A DNA stretch of 64,000 bases, taken from contig NZ_JAKRGH010000011.1 in the NCBI RefSeq assembly GCF_022347565.1, forward strand, positions 1 to 64,000, given 5' to 3'. Each line of letters opens with the position of its first letter. The first letter of the stretch is position 1. Shown here piece after piece: positions 46,232-61,500 of the stretch. A model generated the notes under the pieces. The model saw only the letters and a program-made list of their open reading frames with translations, was not told the DNA's origin and made no database searches. The position numbers and the translations under genes are program-made. The DNA is from Vibrio sp. Of7-15 (GTDB taxonomy: Bacteria; Pseudomonadota; Gammaproteobacteria; Enterobacterales; Vibrionaceae).

Positions 46232-49200
46232 TCAATCTTGGTTGTCATCACCTAAAAGCGCTTCCAGATCACTGAGTTCATCAGCATCCAAGTCGAGTTC
46301 AGACAAATCTAAATTATCCATATCTAAACCTTCAACCTGCTGTAAGATCTCATCTAACATGCCATCTTCTTCGAAGGCTTTCTCATCATCAATTAACACC
46401 GATAGCCCTTTGATGGTCGGTTGCCTAAACAACGCCTCTATCGGTAAGTTAACGTCAAATTTCGCCTTTATCATGGCATTTAGACGCATCAAGAGCAGTG
46501 AGTTACCACCAATATGTAAGAAACTGACATTGATGTTCATTGGCTCCGTCACTTGCAGAAGCTCTTGCCACAACTGACTCAATGCCACTTCCGTCTCAGT
46601 TTCTGGTGATACGAATTCACTCTCTTGCTGAAGTGCAGGCTCTGGTAACGCTCGGCGATCAACCTTCCCGTTTGATGTCAACGGGAATTCAGTAAGCACA
46701 ACAATATGTTCAGGGTGCATGTAATGAGGTAATTGAGTGGCTAACCAATCCCCAATTGCTTTTTCAAGCTCTGCGGATTGATCTTGCGTTACAACATAAG
46801 CAACCAACTGTTTGTGTGATACACCACCGATGAACCTGTCTTTTGCCATGACTAAGGCACTATCTACCTCGTTATGGCTTAATAACATGTTCTCAATTTC
46901 ACCTAACTCAATGCGATAACCACGAATCTTCACTTGATCGTCGGCCCTTCCAACGAACATTAAGTTGCCGTCTTCCTGCCAACGAACCAAATCCCCGGTG
47001 CGATACAAGCATGCATCGTTTTCCCCACAACTCCACGGGTTTGGTACAAAACGCTGCTCTGTCAACTTGTCTTGATTCAAGTAACCTTGTGCCAAGCCTT
47101 CACCGCCAGTGTATAGCTCCCCAATACCACCGATTGGTAATGGCTTTCTATTACTATCCAATACATACACCGTGGTATTTGAAATAGGCTGCCCTATCGG
47201 TAGCGCTTGATCGGCTTCCCACTCTCTCGGCACAGTAAAGCAGGTCGTGAAGGTCGTATTTTCCGTCGGACCATACCCGTTAATGACGGTGACTTGAGAC
47301 TGCTGTTGATAGAACGAATGCACGGATTGAGGATTCACCACATCACCTCCAGTCAGCACATAAGTCAAACTTGGCAAGCGGCGATCGTTAATGGCAACAA
47401 ACTGATCAAATAGTCCTGACGTTAACCACATCGTATTCACACTATAGCGATCAATCACATTACCAAGTTGCTGAGCATCAACCAAAGAGTCTGGGTACAG
47501 AACTAACTGCCCACCATTCAATAATGGCCCCCAAACTTCAAGCGTCGCGGCATCGAATGTAACGGAAGCGCACTGCAACATCACCGTATCGCTAGACAAT
47601 GGCAATGAGCGGTTATTAACAGCCAATCGAGCAACACCACGCTGGGTCACCTTCACTCCTTTTGGCGTACCCGTTGATCCAGAGGTGTACATCACATACG
47701 CCAACGACTGCGATGGATCACCAATGATATGGGGAAGGTTCTCGTCACTCTGAAGGGACAACGCACTTTGTAAATCAGCATCATCGAGGCACAGAGAACG
47801 ATAACTTCCACTTGGTAACCGCTCTGCCAGAGCTTTATTGGTTAACACCAGCGGCAATTGTGTATCTTCGAGTATGTGCTTTACTCGTGCTGCTGGGTAA
47901 TTAGGATCGATCGGCACATAAACTGCTCCCACCTTCACAATGGCCAACAAAGCCGTGATCATATCGATGCCAGATTCAAGACACAGACCAACAAACTGAC
48001 CGGAAGAAACCTTTTCTGCCCGCAACTGATGCGCTAAGCGGTTCGCTTTCGCATTCAACACCTGATAACTAACCTGATCTTCTCCATGCACCAACACAGC
48101 CTTAGACGGTGAATGCACAACATTCGCCTCAAACAACTGGGCAAGTGTTAACGTACGATTGTAGTCCGTTTGCGTTTTATTCCACTGAACCAGAGATTGC
48201 TCCGCTTCTTCTTTTGTCAGTAAAGACACACTCTCAAGTTCTTGTTGTGGATCGTCTAACATCAATAGAAGAAGTCGCTTGAAGTCCTTGGCTACTCGAT
48301 CCATTGCATCGGCATTCACTTGCTCGGACTGATACAACCATTTAATTTCGGTACTTTCATCCGGCACCACCATCAAAGTAATTGGGAAATTAGTTTGTTC
48401 CTCTCCTGAAGATTCAACAAGGCGAGGCATACGCGCTTCTCCCTCTTGCGCAACCGATGTATCAACAGGGTAGTTTTCCACCACAACCAAGGAATTAAAC
48501 AAAGCATCCCCTTGTGGTACATCACTCCACGCTTGAATATCAGTTAACGAGCTGTAAGCATAAGTATCGTGATCCTGCTGCGAAGTATGTAAGTGTTGTA
48601 ACCAAGCGCTGAGTGCCAACTTGCCTCCAGACACGTCAACTTTCACTGGCAGTGTATTGATAAACAAGCCAATCATGTTATCGACACCTTGAAGCGGAAT
48701 ATTACGACCAGAGCGAGTCGAGCCAAACACCACCGTATTTTCACCGCTGTATTGGCCTAACAACAATGCCCAAGCGCCCTGAATGACTGTATTTAGAGTC
48801 ACTTGGCTTTGCTTAGCAAACTGTGTCAGCTTGTCTGTTGTTGCCACATCTAACCAATGCGTTAAGGTTTTTTCGCCCTTGACTAACGCCCCTTGATTCC
48901 GCTCGCTTCTTCGATTGAAACCGCTTAGAGAAGTGGGTGCCGTAACGCCAGATAAATAAGACTGCCAGTACATTTTGGCGTCCGATTCTGACTGCTTTTG
49001 CAACCAATCGACGTAATGACGGTAAGGTCTGACTGTTGGTAACGAGACAAGCTCACCCGAACCTATTGCCATGTAAGCCTTCATGACCTCATCAAATACA
49101 ATAGGCAGACACCAGCCATCTAACAATGCATGATGGTTCGTCCAAACAAAACGGCTTCGATGCTCCGACTCCGCTATCAAAGCAAAACGCATTAACGGGG

Positions 49201-49544
49201 CTTGCCCTAATTCGAATGACGTAACACGTTCATGATTCAACAGCTCTTTTAACTCTGATGTTTGCTCATCTTCATCCAATGCACACCAATCGAATTCCTG
49301 CCAAGGCAATACAACCTCTTTCATCACCACTTGCAACAATGAACCCGATTCATTCTCCGTAAAGCCCGTACGGAAAATATCATGGCGTGCAACAACCTGC
49401 TCCCAGGCCAACTTAAAGCGAGTAAAGTCCAATTGCTCTAATACCATCTGCATTTGACACATGTACATACCAGCGCCATCGGCCATTTCACTATGAAGCA
49501 ATAGCCCTTGTTGCATGGCAGTACTTGGGTAAACGTCCACCAAG
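46232..49544 (-). other. NRPS module, DCL-type C-A-T, predicted Val-like
   Basis: A DCL-type C-domain follows the epimerase. The pocket from FDAATLEVW, NTMWLTSG, VLTGGDV and INGYGPTENTTF reads DALWLGGTFK, one residue from the Val code DAFWLGGTFK. The carrier has IGGNSLLLM. The C-terminal 50 residues are acidic and may dock to the next protein. Confidence 0.65.
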
Positions 49545-52500
49545 TTCGGGTACTTCATGTCTAACGCATTGATTTCTGAAGGCGTTAACGCAGCAAGCGG
49601 GAAATCCGATGGTGTATGACCACCAGCCTGAGTCACACAATGCTCGATAATATGCTCTAAGTTCGTTTGATACTGAGCGGCAAGCACTGACGCTTGTGGG
49701 AAAACGTACGCATCATAATCAAAGGTAAACTCTAGTGCGCCGTCCACCACGATTCCAGTCACTTCAATGCCGTGTGTACGCTGCCTTAATCTGCTGACTT
49801 CGTCTCCAAGGACGCTGAAAGCCTTATCTTCCTTACCATCACTGCTAAATTGCCCTAAATAGTTAAAGACAATTTCAGACGGACGATCAGCGTGAATAAT
49901 GGCCTCGTCTTCCACCAAATAACGTAATAGACCGTGTCCGATCCCTTTATTTGGAATGGCACGTAATTGCTCTTTCACACTTTTGATCAACTCGCCGATA
50001 TCTTGATGACGCTCTTTACGAAGTAAGACTGGATACACATTGGTAAACCACCCCACCGTTTGGCTAAGATCAATCTGCTCAGAAACATAATCGCCAGAAG
50101 AAATCACCTCCACTTCACGGCCATGCCCTTCAAGATCCAGCCTCATGTTTTCTTGACCAGTGATGGCACCATAACTGGCCACAAGAGCTGACAGGAGCAA
50201 ATCGTTAATCTGCGTGTGGTAACACTGGTTTGCATCAGAGAGTAACTGCTTCGTTTGAGCTTTATCGAAGCACAATGTCACTACGTTTCTCTGTGCTTCC
50301 AGCGTCACGACGTGGCTCTCTTCAAGTAATGATGAAACGGTTCCCGTTGGTGTATTCAGCACAGTTAACCAATGCGCTTTTTCTTCCATCAGGGCTTCTG
50401 ATTGACTGTAGGACTTGAGCCATTCACCCCATTGCTGGTAACTGTGGGTTTTACCAGCAAGCACAACGGGTTGTTGACGCTGATTTTGCTCAAGAGCGGT
50501 ATGCCAATCTTGCGCTAAAATTCGCCACGAAACACCATCAACAATAAGGTGATGCATTACCCACAACAATTTATCTTCTTGACCTTCCGGTAATTGGCAC
50601 CAGACCCAACGGCACAAGGTTCCATTTTCACGCTGGCTTAGTGATAAGCTTGCTTGTGCTCGGTTGGCCAATTCAAGAATATGGTCGCTCAGTTCGTCTT
50701 CTGATACATGGCGACAATCTTCTACCCACAAAGCCTTGGTAAATACGTCACTTGGGCTGTTCTCACATTCTGGTAAGTACTGACCTTGCCATTCACCAAC
50801 CTCATCCTGGCTAAAATGGAGTCGCATCACATCATGACGCTGATACAAGCGCACAAAGAGTTCCCTTAAAAAGGCCTCCGTTGAGCCATCAGGTAAACTG
50901 AACCATTGGGCCTGATTAAAGTGATGACGATGTTGCTGATCTCCTTCGAAGAAATAGCGCTGGATCGGCAATAAGTGTTGATCTCCACTTACGCTAGACT
51001 GAGTGATTTGCGTACTGACTGCTTTCGCATTTTCCGCTAACCCTTTCACAGTTTGATATTCAAATAACTGGCGAGTAGTGATCTGATAGCCAACCGCTTT
51101 ACACTGAGACACCACCTGCATGGCAAGAATGGAGTCCCCGCCTAGGCTAAAGAAATTATCATTCACGCCGACAGCCGAAATCCCCAGAACTGACTTCCAA
51201 ACATCGCACAGTGCCACTTCCACGTCATTGCTTGCTGCTTGATATGACACCCCAAGTGCCGAATAATCAGGTTCAGGTAACTGCTTTCTGTCTACCTTTC
51301 CGTTCGCGTTAAGTGGCATTTTGTCAAGTTTCACCCACGCCGACGGCAACATATAACCCGGAAGCTGATCTTTAATGGCGCTTTTCAGCTCGTCTGAACT
51401 CATAGCAGACATTGCAACCTCTTCAGCAGAGCTTGCTTCTGACCAATAAGCCACCAAACGTTTATCCCCGGTTTGGTCTTCACGCACCATGACATACACT
51501 TCTTTGACGCATGGCTGCTGCAAGATCACCGATGTCACCTCACCCAATTCAACCCTAAAGCCTCTGAGTTTCACTTGGTGATCGACACGACCTTCAAATT
51601 CCAATTTACCTTGGCTATTCCAGCGCACCTTATCTCCGGTACGATATAGAGTACGACCTTCTTTAAATGGACTTGGAATAAAGCGCTCCGCCGTCAGTTG
51701 CTCTTTGTGTAAATAACCGCGTGCTGTCCCTGTTCCGCTGACATAAAGCTCTCCAGTAACGCCCATTGGCACTAACTGACGCTGAGAGTCCAGCACATAC
51801 ACGGCCTTACCAGGAATGGCGTTACCAATATCAAGCTGCTGACAATCCGGTTCAATACGCCCAAACGTAGCACACACTGTCGCTTCTGATGGACCATATC
51901 CGTTGAACAAACGACGTCCTACAGCCCATTGTTGTGCTAATGGTAGTGGACAGCTGTCTCCTGCAATGATCATGTGGCTCACGCCGCCCCAAGCGTTAAC
52001 ATCCAGTGCTGGCAATAGCGCTGGTGGAAGGGTAATGTGGCTGATCCCTTGATTATTGACGGTTTCGGTCAACAGCTCAGCCGAATGAACCACCTCTTCT
52101 TTAATTAAAACTAAACGAGCCCCAGAACACAGCGCTCCAGCCCATTCAAATACAGCGCCATCGAAACTAAATGATGCAAATTGCAATACACAACTTTGCG
52201 CATCAACACCGAATAACTGCTGCTGTGTGATGACCAGATTCACTAAACCCTCGTGTGGTAACATCACCCCTTTCGGCTTACCGGTTGAACCCGATGTGTA
52301 AATAACGTAAGCCAATTTACTCGGTGAAAGCCCGATAACCTTCGGTGCAATATTACTCACAGGCTTGTTGGTTATTTCTGGTAAAAGCGTTTCAAGCACC
52401 ACCAAACCTTGATGGGTGGGTAGCTTAGATTGCCACTTCATTTGAGTCACAATTAGGCTTAACTGACTGTCATCAACCATGTAAGCCAGACGTTCTTCCG

Positions 52501-55500
52501 GATAACTAGGATCCAGTGGTAAGTAAGCTCCACCCGCTTTCAACACCCCGAGCATCATCACCATTAATTCAATGGATCGCTCACAGCAAATACCCACTAA
52601 ACCATCTGGTTTTAAGCCTTGTTCTATGAAGTAATGCGCGACTTGGTTAGCACGTTCGTTCAGCTCTTGATAACTGACGTCCACCCCTTCAAAAGACAAT
52701 GCAATTGTATTTGGATACTCGCTGGCCTGTGCTTCAATCAATTGATGAACGCATTGGCCAGAGACTCGATGATGATCATCTGTTAGCAGGCATTGCCCCT
52801 GTTCAATAACCAACTGCTGCTCCTGATCACTCATGAAGTTGAGGTTTTGTACCGGAACATTTGGAGCACGCAGCGCTTCTGCCAACAACAACTCAAAATG
52901 AGCGGCCATCTTAGCGATTGTGCTACGTTCAAACAGGCTCGTATTGAACTCCCAGCTGAGTGACAAGCCACTCTCGGTTTGCTCAACATTAAGCGTTAAG
53001 TCAAACGATGTGGTCTCCGTTTTAATTGCCAAGCTTTGACATGTCACTCCTTCAAACACAGCATCATCTTGAGGCGTGTTCTGTAACACGAGCATTACTT
53101 GGAACAGCGGATGATGGCTTAAATCCCGCGTTGGCTTTAGCTCGTCCACAAGGTGCTCAAAAGAGATACTTTGATGAGCATAAGCCTCTAAAGCCCTCGT
53201 TTTCGTTTGCTCGATCAACGCATCAAATGAGCTTTGTGGCTCCACCTGAGTGCGCATCACCAAGTTATTGACAAAGAATCCAATCAACCCGGTCAGCTCT
53301 GGTTGCTCACGATTTGCCACTGGCGAGCCAATAACAATATCGTTATCGCCACTATAACGGCTGATTAACAACGAAAATACCGCATTTAGACCCATATACA
53401 GTGTTGCATTGTGAGCTTGGCATCGGCTCACTAAGTCGCTTGTCATGTTTTGGCTTATGGAATGTTCAACCACATCGCCGGTGTAACACTGTTTCGCAGG
53501 TCGCGGCTTATCTAACGGCAAGCCGTGAACTTCTGGCAAATCAGCTAATTGTTGACGCCAATAACCTAACTGCTCTGACAAAGCCTCTTGACTTAAATTA
53601 CTGCGCTGCCAATGAGAAAAATCGCCATACTGCAGATCCAACGCTTTCAAGCTAGGTTGCTTTCCACGACATAACTGGTTGTAAGCCTGGCTAACTTCAT
53701 TAATGAAAATACCCGCAGACCAGCCATCACTGGCAATATGGTGCATCACCACAAGGAAAACCGATTTAGTATTAGACAACTTGACCAAACTTGCACGAAC
53801 CATTAAATCCGAGCTTAAGTCAAAATCTTGCTCAATAAAGGTGTGTTGATATCCCGCTAAATGCATGTTCTGCTCGGATTCATCCAAGAAAGACAAATCA
53901 TGCATCATCAGATCAACCTTCTCTGGCATAGCACCAATACGCTGATACGCAGTACCACTGTCGTCGTTGTGATAAGTCGTTCTTAACACTTCATGACGTT
54001 GAACAACGTAAGTTAGCGCACCTTGCAAGACCCTCGCATCTACCTCACCCGACATGGCTAGCACCGCAGGCATGTGGTATTGGCGCGTAGTCCCTTCCAT
54101 TTGTTGTATAAACCACAAACGTTGTTGGGCATAAGACAATGGCAGCTGATGACCACGATCAGCCAATATCGCAATTGGAGTCTGATCGGCTTTACCCGAC
54201 AGATGCTCATTGTGCAGGCTAGCGATCTCGGCAGCGAGATCACTTAGCACTGGAGCTTTAAATACGGCAGAAAGTGGTAGCGTGACGTACATTTCTCGTT
54301 TGATGGCGGTGATCAATTCAATCGCTAATAAAGAGTGCCCACCGCACCCGAAAAAGTGCGCGTGCCGCCCAATGGGCTTATCCACATTCAGTAATGATTG
54401 CCATACTTTTGCCAACGCTTTTTCACTGTCGGTTTCTGGCGCTAAGTAATCGTCAACACTGTGTAATTGCGGCTTAGGTAAAGATTTACGATCTATTTTC
54501 CCATTTGGCGTCAGCGGCAAGGCCTCCAAGATCATCAAGGCACTTGGCACCATATGCTCAGGTAACTTTTGGGCTAATTTGCTCTGCACTTCCATCAGCC
54601 ACGTGCTTTCATCGGTAACCTCAACCGATGGCACCAAATAACTGACCAGGAATTTATCCCCAGACTCCGCTTCACTGGCAACAACAACGTTTGAACAAAT
54701 GTCATCAAGACTGTCTAAAGCGGCTTCAATCTCGCCAAGTTCAATTCGGAACCCTCGAATTTTCACTTGATGATCCATACGCCCCAAATACTCTATCTCG
54801 CCTTCAGGCCACCAACGCACGAGATCTCCTGTGCGATACATGCGCTCACCTTCACGATATGGGTTATCGAGGAAAGCCACCTCAGTCAAATCGTCACGGT
54901 GTAGGTAACCTCTTGCTAGGCCATCACCAGCAATATACAGCTCTCCCGGCACGCCTGACGGTACTCGCTGTCCGTTGGAATTTAGGATATAGAACTGTGT
55001 ATTTGCCACAGGGCGCCCCAGTACGATGGCTGATTCTGGTGTCAACTCAATAGCCGAAGACCACACCGTCGTTTCCGTTGGACCATAAACATTCCAAAGG
55101 TTGGCTTTGTTTGACGACAACAACCGCGCTTTTAACGACTCTGGCATGGCTTCTCCGCCACAAATCATTCGAAGCCCTGAATCACTTTGCCAACCGCTGT
55201 TTACCAGCATCTGCCACGTTGACGGCGTCGCCTGCATCACAGTGACATGATGCAGAGACATGAGCCTAGCAAGCTGATTTGGATCATACCTTTCCTCTGT
55301 TGAGGCAATCACAACATGGCCTCCAAATAAGAGTGGCAAATACAGCTCTAGCACATGAATATCAAAGGACATTGAAGTCACGGCCAGCAACACATCATCA
55401 TGGTTAATTCCCGGCTCCTTCGCCATGGAATACAAAAAGTTCACCACGGATTGATTTTCTACCGCGATGCCTTTTGGCTCCCCAGTCGAACCAGAGGTGT

Positions 55501-58500
55501 AAATCACATAAGCCAAATCATGACAGCTTGCTTCTGTACGCTGTGGATTCGTGCACACTACGTGAGCATTAACAGACACGTTATGTTCTTCAATAAGCAC
55601 CGTATTAATATGCTTAGGTAGATGCACCGCAAGTTCAGGGGTGGTGATCACACGCTGTAATTTACTGTGCTGAATCATTCCTTGAATACGGTCTTGCGGG
55701 TAATTTGGGTCTAGCGGTACATACGCAGCACCCGATTTAAGAACAGCCAGCAGTGACACCAGCATGGACATTGAACGATCCAAATAAATACCCACCAAGG
55801 TATCGGACTGAACATCCATTGCTTGTAACTGGCTTGCAAGGTGATTCGCACTGTGGTTCAACTCGGCATAATTGAACGACATAGAACCAAACGTTGCAGC
55901 AGTCGCTTCAGGCGTCTGCTCCACTTGAGCTTCAAACAAAGATGCAACGCTCTCTTTATCTGGGTACTCAATCTGAGTCTGGTTCAATTTCGCTAACCCA
56001 TCTTGCTGTTCAGACTCATCAAAAACGGCCAAGTGCTCAATCGTATGCTCTGGCGAATCCACCATAGATTGAAGTACATGAATAAAACTCTTCGCCATTC
56101 GTTCAATGGTTTCTGATTGGAATAAATCCGTGCAGTACTCCCAATAACACGTAAAACCTGTTGTATTTTGGGTACGACTTGCCATTACATTCAGAGTGAT
56201 ATCAAATTTCGCCGTGTGATTTGCAATTGGCCATTCTTCAAGCGTGGCATGGCCAAACTCTACACTATCTTCAGTTGCAAACTCATTGACGTTTAAAAAC
56301 ACTTGGAACAATGGATGATGGCTCATCGCACGATTTGGCTGAAGGGCTTCCACTAATTGTTCAAATGGCAACGTTTGATGTTCATAGGCAGCCAAAGCCG
56401 TTTCCTTGCTGCGCTGTAGTAGCTGCGCATAGCTCGGGTTACCAGAAAGATCGCTACGCATCGCCAAGGTGTTCACAAATAGGCCCACCATGCTCTGTTG
56501 CTCCAACAGCTCACGGTTTGCAACTGGCGTACCTATTACAATATCCATTTCGCCGCTGTAAGCACTTAACATCAAGGAGTAAGCCGCTTGCATACCCATG
56601 AACAAGCTCACGCCATGCGATTGGCAAAGCTGATTAAACCCACTTGAAAGCTGCTCTGGGATATCCAAGGTATGAACAGCGCCGACATAGCTCTGTTGCT
56701 GTGGCCTTGGTTTATCAAGCGGTAATCCATGCACATCAGGGATCCCCGCTAATTGGTTTTGCCAGTAGCTAACTTGCTTGTCTAATACTTCTCCCTGCAA
56801 ATGAGTGCGTTGCCATAGCGCATGATCCGCGTATTGCACCGACAATGGGGCCAGTGTTACGGGGTTATTCTGATTTAACGCACCATATACATGACTAAGC
56901 TCTGATAATAGCAGCTCTGATGACCAACCATCGGACGCAATATGATGCTGAGTCAGTAGCAATACCCAAGACACGTCATTCAACTTAACCAATTGAGCAC
57001 GAAGCATAAGATCACGTTCGAGATCAAACACGGCATTTGCTTCTTGCGTAATCAGTTGCTTAAGTGTCGTATCTTGTGCGGCCTTATCTAACCCACTTAA
57101 ATCATGCAGTGGTAACGCCAACAATTCAGGGCTTGAAACTATCTTCTGACACAACACGTCATCCACTTTGGTAAAGCAGGTGCGTAAGGATTCATGTCGT
57201 TCCACTAAGTGTGTCAATGCTTGGGCCAGTACTGTTGGACAGATCTCTCCCGAAAGTCGGTATACCCCTGGCATGTTATAGCTACTGCCACCTTCAAGTT
57301 GCTGCATGAACCACATACGCTGCTGAGCAAACGACAGAGGTAATGACTGACTACGATCCGCTTTTGGTATCACCTGTTGAACAGATTTTGGCGTGTCATC
57401 AATAACTGCCGCCATTTCAAGCAAAGTTGGCGTAACAAAGATCTGTTTCACTGACAGCTCACATCCTAACTGAGCACTGATTTGTGCAATAAGACGAACA
57501 GCCAGCAGTGAATGACCCCCTAGACCAAAAAAGTTTGCTTCGACACTGATCGGCGACGCCATACCCAGTACATCTTGCCAAATGTTCGCCAGCTGATGTT
57601 CCGTTTGTGTCGTCGGTGCAACGTACTCATCTTCTAAGCCATATGTAGGTTCAGGTAGCGCTTTTCTGTCTAATTTACCATTGGCGTTAATCGGCAAAGC
57701 CGCAAGTACAGACCAAGAGCTTGGGATCATAAAGCCAGGCAGCGATTGTTGCAGTACCTGCTTTAAGTGAACAATAAGAGCGTTCTCATCTACGGCTTCA
57801 GCCACTAAATAAGCCACTAACTGTTTGTCGCCGTATTGATCTTCACGCACAATAACTGCCGCGTCTTCCACCTCGTCACTCTCGCGCAGAGCCGTTTCAA
57901 TTTCCCCTAACTCAATTCGGAAACCACGCAATTTCACTTGGGTATCAAAACGGCCAAAAAACTCCAGCTCTCCGTTTGCCATCCAACGAACTCGGTCACC
58001 AGTGCGATAAACGCGGGCTTGCGAATCATTCATAAACGGATCGGCAATGAATTTCTCTGCAGTCAGTTCTTCTCGGTTTAGATAACCACGAGCAACACCC
58101 ACACCGCCGAGTAATAGTTCACCTGGGACGCCTTCCGGCACCAATTGCATCTGTTCATCCACAACATACACACGCGTATCCAAGGTGGCTCGGCCAATCG
58201 GCACACTCGAACTGACAACCTCTTCCCCAAGCCAATGCAGTGTCGATGAAATCGTGGTTTCCGTCGGCCCGTAGTTATTAATAAGCTGACACGCCTCTTG
58301 CGCAGGGCCAGTTTGCCACGCGCGTGCAAAGTCAGCGTTAAGCACATCACCACTGACGATCAACCTCGACAACGACGTCGTTCGCCAGAAATCGACATCC
58401 GCCAAGACGGGCTCAAGCAAAGCTTTAGCATACAGCGGAGGAAATTCCGTAATCGTGATTGGGTTGTCTTTTAGCCACTCAACAAATTCTGTCGATGTCC

Positions 58501-61500
58501 ATAATGTTTCTGGACGAATGTATAGGCTGGCACCAGTGATCAAAGCTTCAAACACTTGCTCGACAGAAGCATCAAACCCTATGTTGGAGAATTGCAGCAC
58601 CTTGTCTTGCGCACTAATGCCATACGCCACACAAATGCTCTTGATGTGGCTGCTTAGTGCGCGGTGCTCAATCATTACCCCTTTTGGTTTACCTGTTGAA
58701 CCTGAAGTATAAATCACGTACGCAAGGTGTGACGGCGTCACCTTTTGGTTTAATGATGAAATATTTTCTTCGGAGTATGGATGCAACATGGCTTTTGTAT
58801 TAGCCGTATCGAGTAAAACAACAGGCACGTCTGCACCAACCAACTTACCTTGATGTTCGGTTTCGCTGATCACCAATTTACAATCACTGTCTTCCATCAT
58901 GTAACTAAGGCGATCCACTGGATAACTCACATCCAGTGGAACATACGCACCACCCGCTTTATGAATCGCCAAAATGGTAATGATCATTTCAGCCGAACGA
59001 GACAAACACATCCCAACTAAGCAATCTGGCCCAACCCCTTGCTCAACAAGATAATGCGCTAACTGGTTAGCTTTAGCATTCATTTGGGCGTAACTCATCT
59101 GCTGCCCGTCAAACACTAACGCCGTTGCTTCTGGCGTTTCTAAGACCTGTCGCTCAATCTCTTCATAAAGACAATCTGTTACTGGCCAAGTCTGAGCTGC
59201 GCTTCCTTTCACTAACAACTGCGCTTGTTCGGTTTCATTTAACAAAGAGAGCTGTTCCACTTTCGTCTCAGGCTGTGAAACAATGTCAGACAGCAATTGG
59301 ATCAAGTGGCCAGATAAACGATGAATGGTCTCACCTTCAAACAGATCCGTGCTGTATTCCCAACACAACGTCACTTCAGATTGTCCTTGCTCATTAACCC
59401 CATCGACAACATTCAACGTTAAATCAAATTTCGAGGTAGACGTATCAGACTCAAGTGCTTCCAGTTCCAATGTTCCTAGAGAGCGTGTTGTTTCTAACTG
59501 AGTATCCACAACCAACATAATTTGGAACAAAGGATGATGGCTAAGATCTCGGTTCGGTTGAATAGCTTCCACTAATCTCTCAAACGGCAGCTGCTGATGA
59601 GCATACGCGTCTAGCGCATTATCACGGCATTGTGCCAGCAATTCATTGAATGAGAGACGTTTGTCCACATCTGTTCGCAATACTAAGGTATTCACAAAAA
59701 AGCCAATCAACGATTCAAGCTCTTTTTGCTCACGGTTTGCCACAGGGGTTCCCAATATGATGTCCGACTCACCACTGTAACGACTCAGCAATAAACTGAA
59801 CGCGGCTTGCATTCCCATAAACAAACTGCTGTTTTGCGATTGTAAATACGCGTTTAAGTCCCTCGCTAATGCCGCAGGGAGAGCCTGTTGAACCAAAGCA
59901 CCAGCGTAAGACTGAGTGTTCGGTCTTGGCTTATCAAGTGGTAAACCATGAACATCAGGCATACCTGACAAGCGCGACTGCCAATAACGCAGTTCACTTT
60001 CAAGTCGACTCCCTTGTAAATAATCCAGCTGCCATAAGGCATAATCTACGTACTGGATCGGCATTGCCGCTAATGCTGGTGTTTGCCCTTTCTCATAAGC
60101 AAGGTAAAACTGGTTCAACTCTCGCAGTAGAATGTCCAACGACACCCCATCGCCAGCAATGTGGTGCAAGGTGAGTAACAAAATATGCTGAGGCTGCTGG
60201 CCCTGTTCATCGTCGCTCAGCATCAGTAGCGTCGCTCGGATCATCAGATCGCGATGCAGTGCAAAGGGCGCTGATGCTTCTTGTTGACGAAGCTCCATCA
60301 CGCGCTGTGCTTGCTCTGCCCCCTGTAGATCACTGAGATCAATCATACTGAGTGGCAAAGACGTTTCCGCACTTAAGATATGCTGTTCAACCTGCCCTTC
60401 TTGACTGATAAAACAGGTTCGTAAGCTTTCATGACGAGCCAAAATACCATCAAGAGCGTATTGCAGTGCCTTAACGTTCAAATCACCGCTCAAAGACAAT
60501 GCCAATGGCATATTGTAAGTGTCACTTTGCTCTTCCAGTTGCTCTAAGAACCACAAACGCTGCTGTGCATAAGAGAGAGGAAGAATATCCGGGCGTGTCG
60601 AGACACCAATTTCAACCGATTCGGTGTTCAGATGGCTACCATCAATAAGAGACGCCAACTCAGATAAGACGGGATGCGTGAAAATATTCCTGACACTTAG
60701 CGTGACATTAAACTGCTCACGAATATCCGCAATCAGACGAATCGCAAGGAGTGAATGCCCCCCCATTGAGAAGAAGTTCGCTTGTCTGCCCACGTCATCA
60801 TCTGTGTTTAACACCAACTGCCACAATGCCGAGAGCGCTCTTTCAGTCTCTGTTTCTGGCTCAACATAATCTACCTGACGTTGCAATTCAGGAACCGGAA
60901 GCGCTCGCCTATCCACTTTGCCATTAGGTGTTAATGGTAATGCTTCTAGTACCATCCAAGCACTCGGAACCATGTGCTCCGGTAAGCTTTGAGCTAAACC
61001 TTGACCAAGCATATTGAGCCATTTATTAGCGTCATCAACCTCTTTCGCTGGCACTAAATACGCAACAAGATGTTTGTCTCCTAGGGATGTTTCATGAGCA
61101 ACCACCACACTCTGGCTCACCTCATCAAACTGACCTAAAGCCGTTTCAATTTCACCCAATTCGATCCTAAACCCACGAATTTTAACTTGATGGTCGATTC
61201 GGCCTAAATATTCAATGTCCCCGGTTGGCAACCAACGAGCGAGATCGCCAGTACGGTACAGCCTAGATTCTGTCTGATTTTCTGCGTGCGGGTTGCGAAT
61301 AAAGCGCTCTTCCGTTAGATCGGCTCGATTATAATAACCACGGGCCACACCAACACCGGCAATAAACAGTTCGCCAACAACCCCAACAGGTACAGGGTTC
61401 AGTTGATTATCCAAGATATGCAGTTTGATATTATCTATCGGCTTGCCAATAGGTACAGAACGACCAGTAAAGTCTGGCTGACATTGCCATACACTAACAT

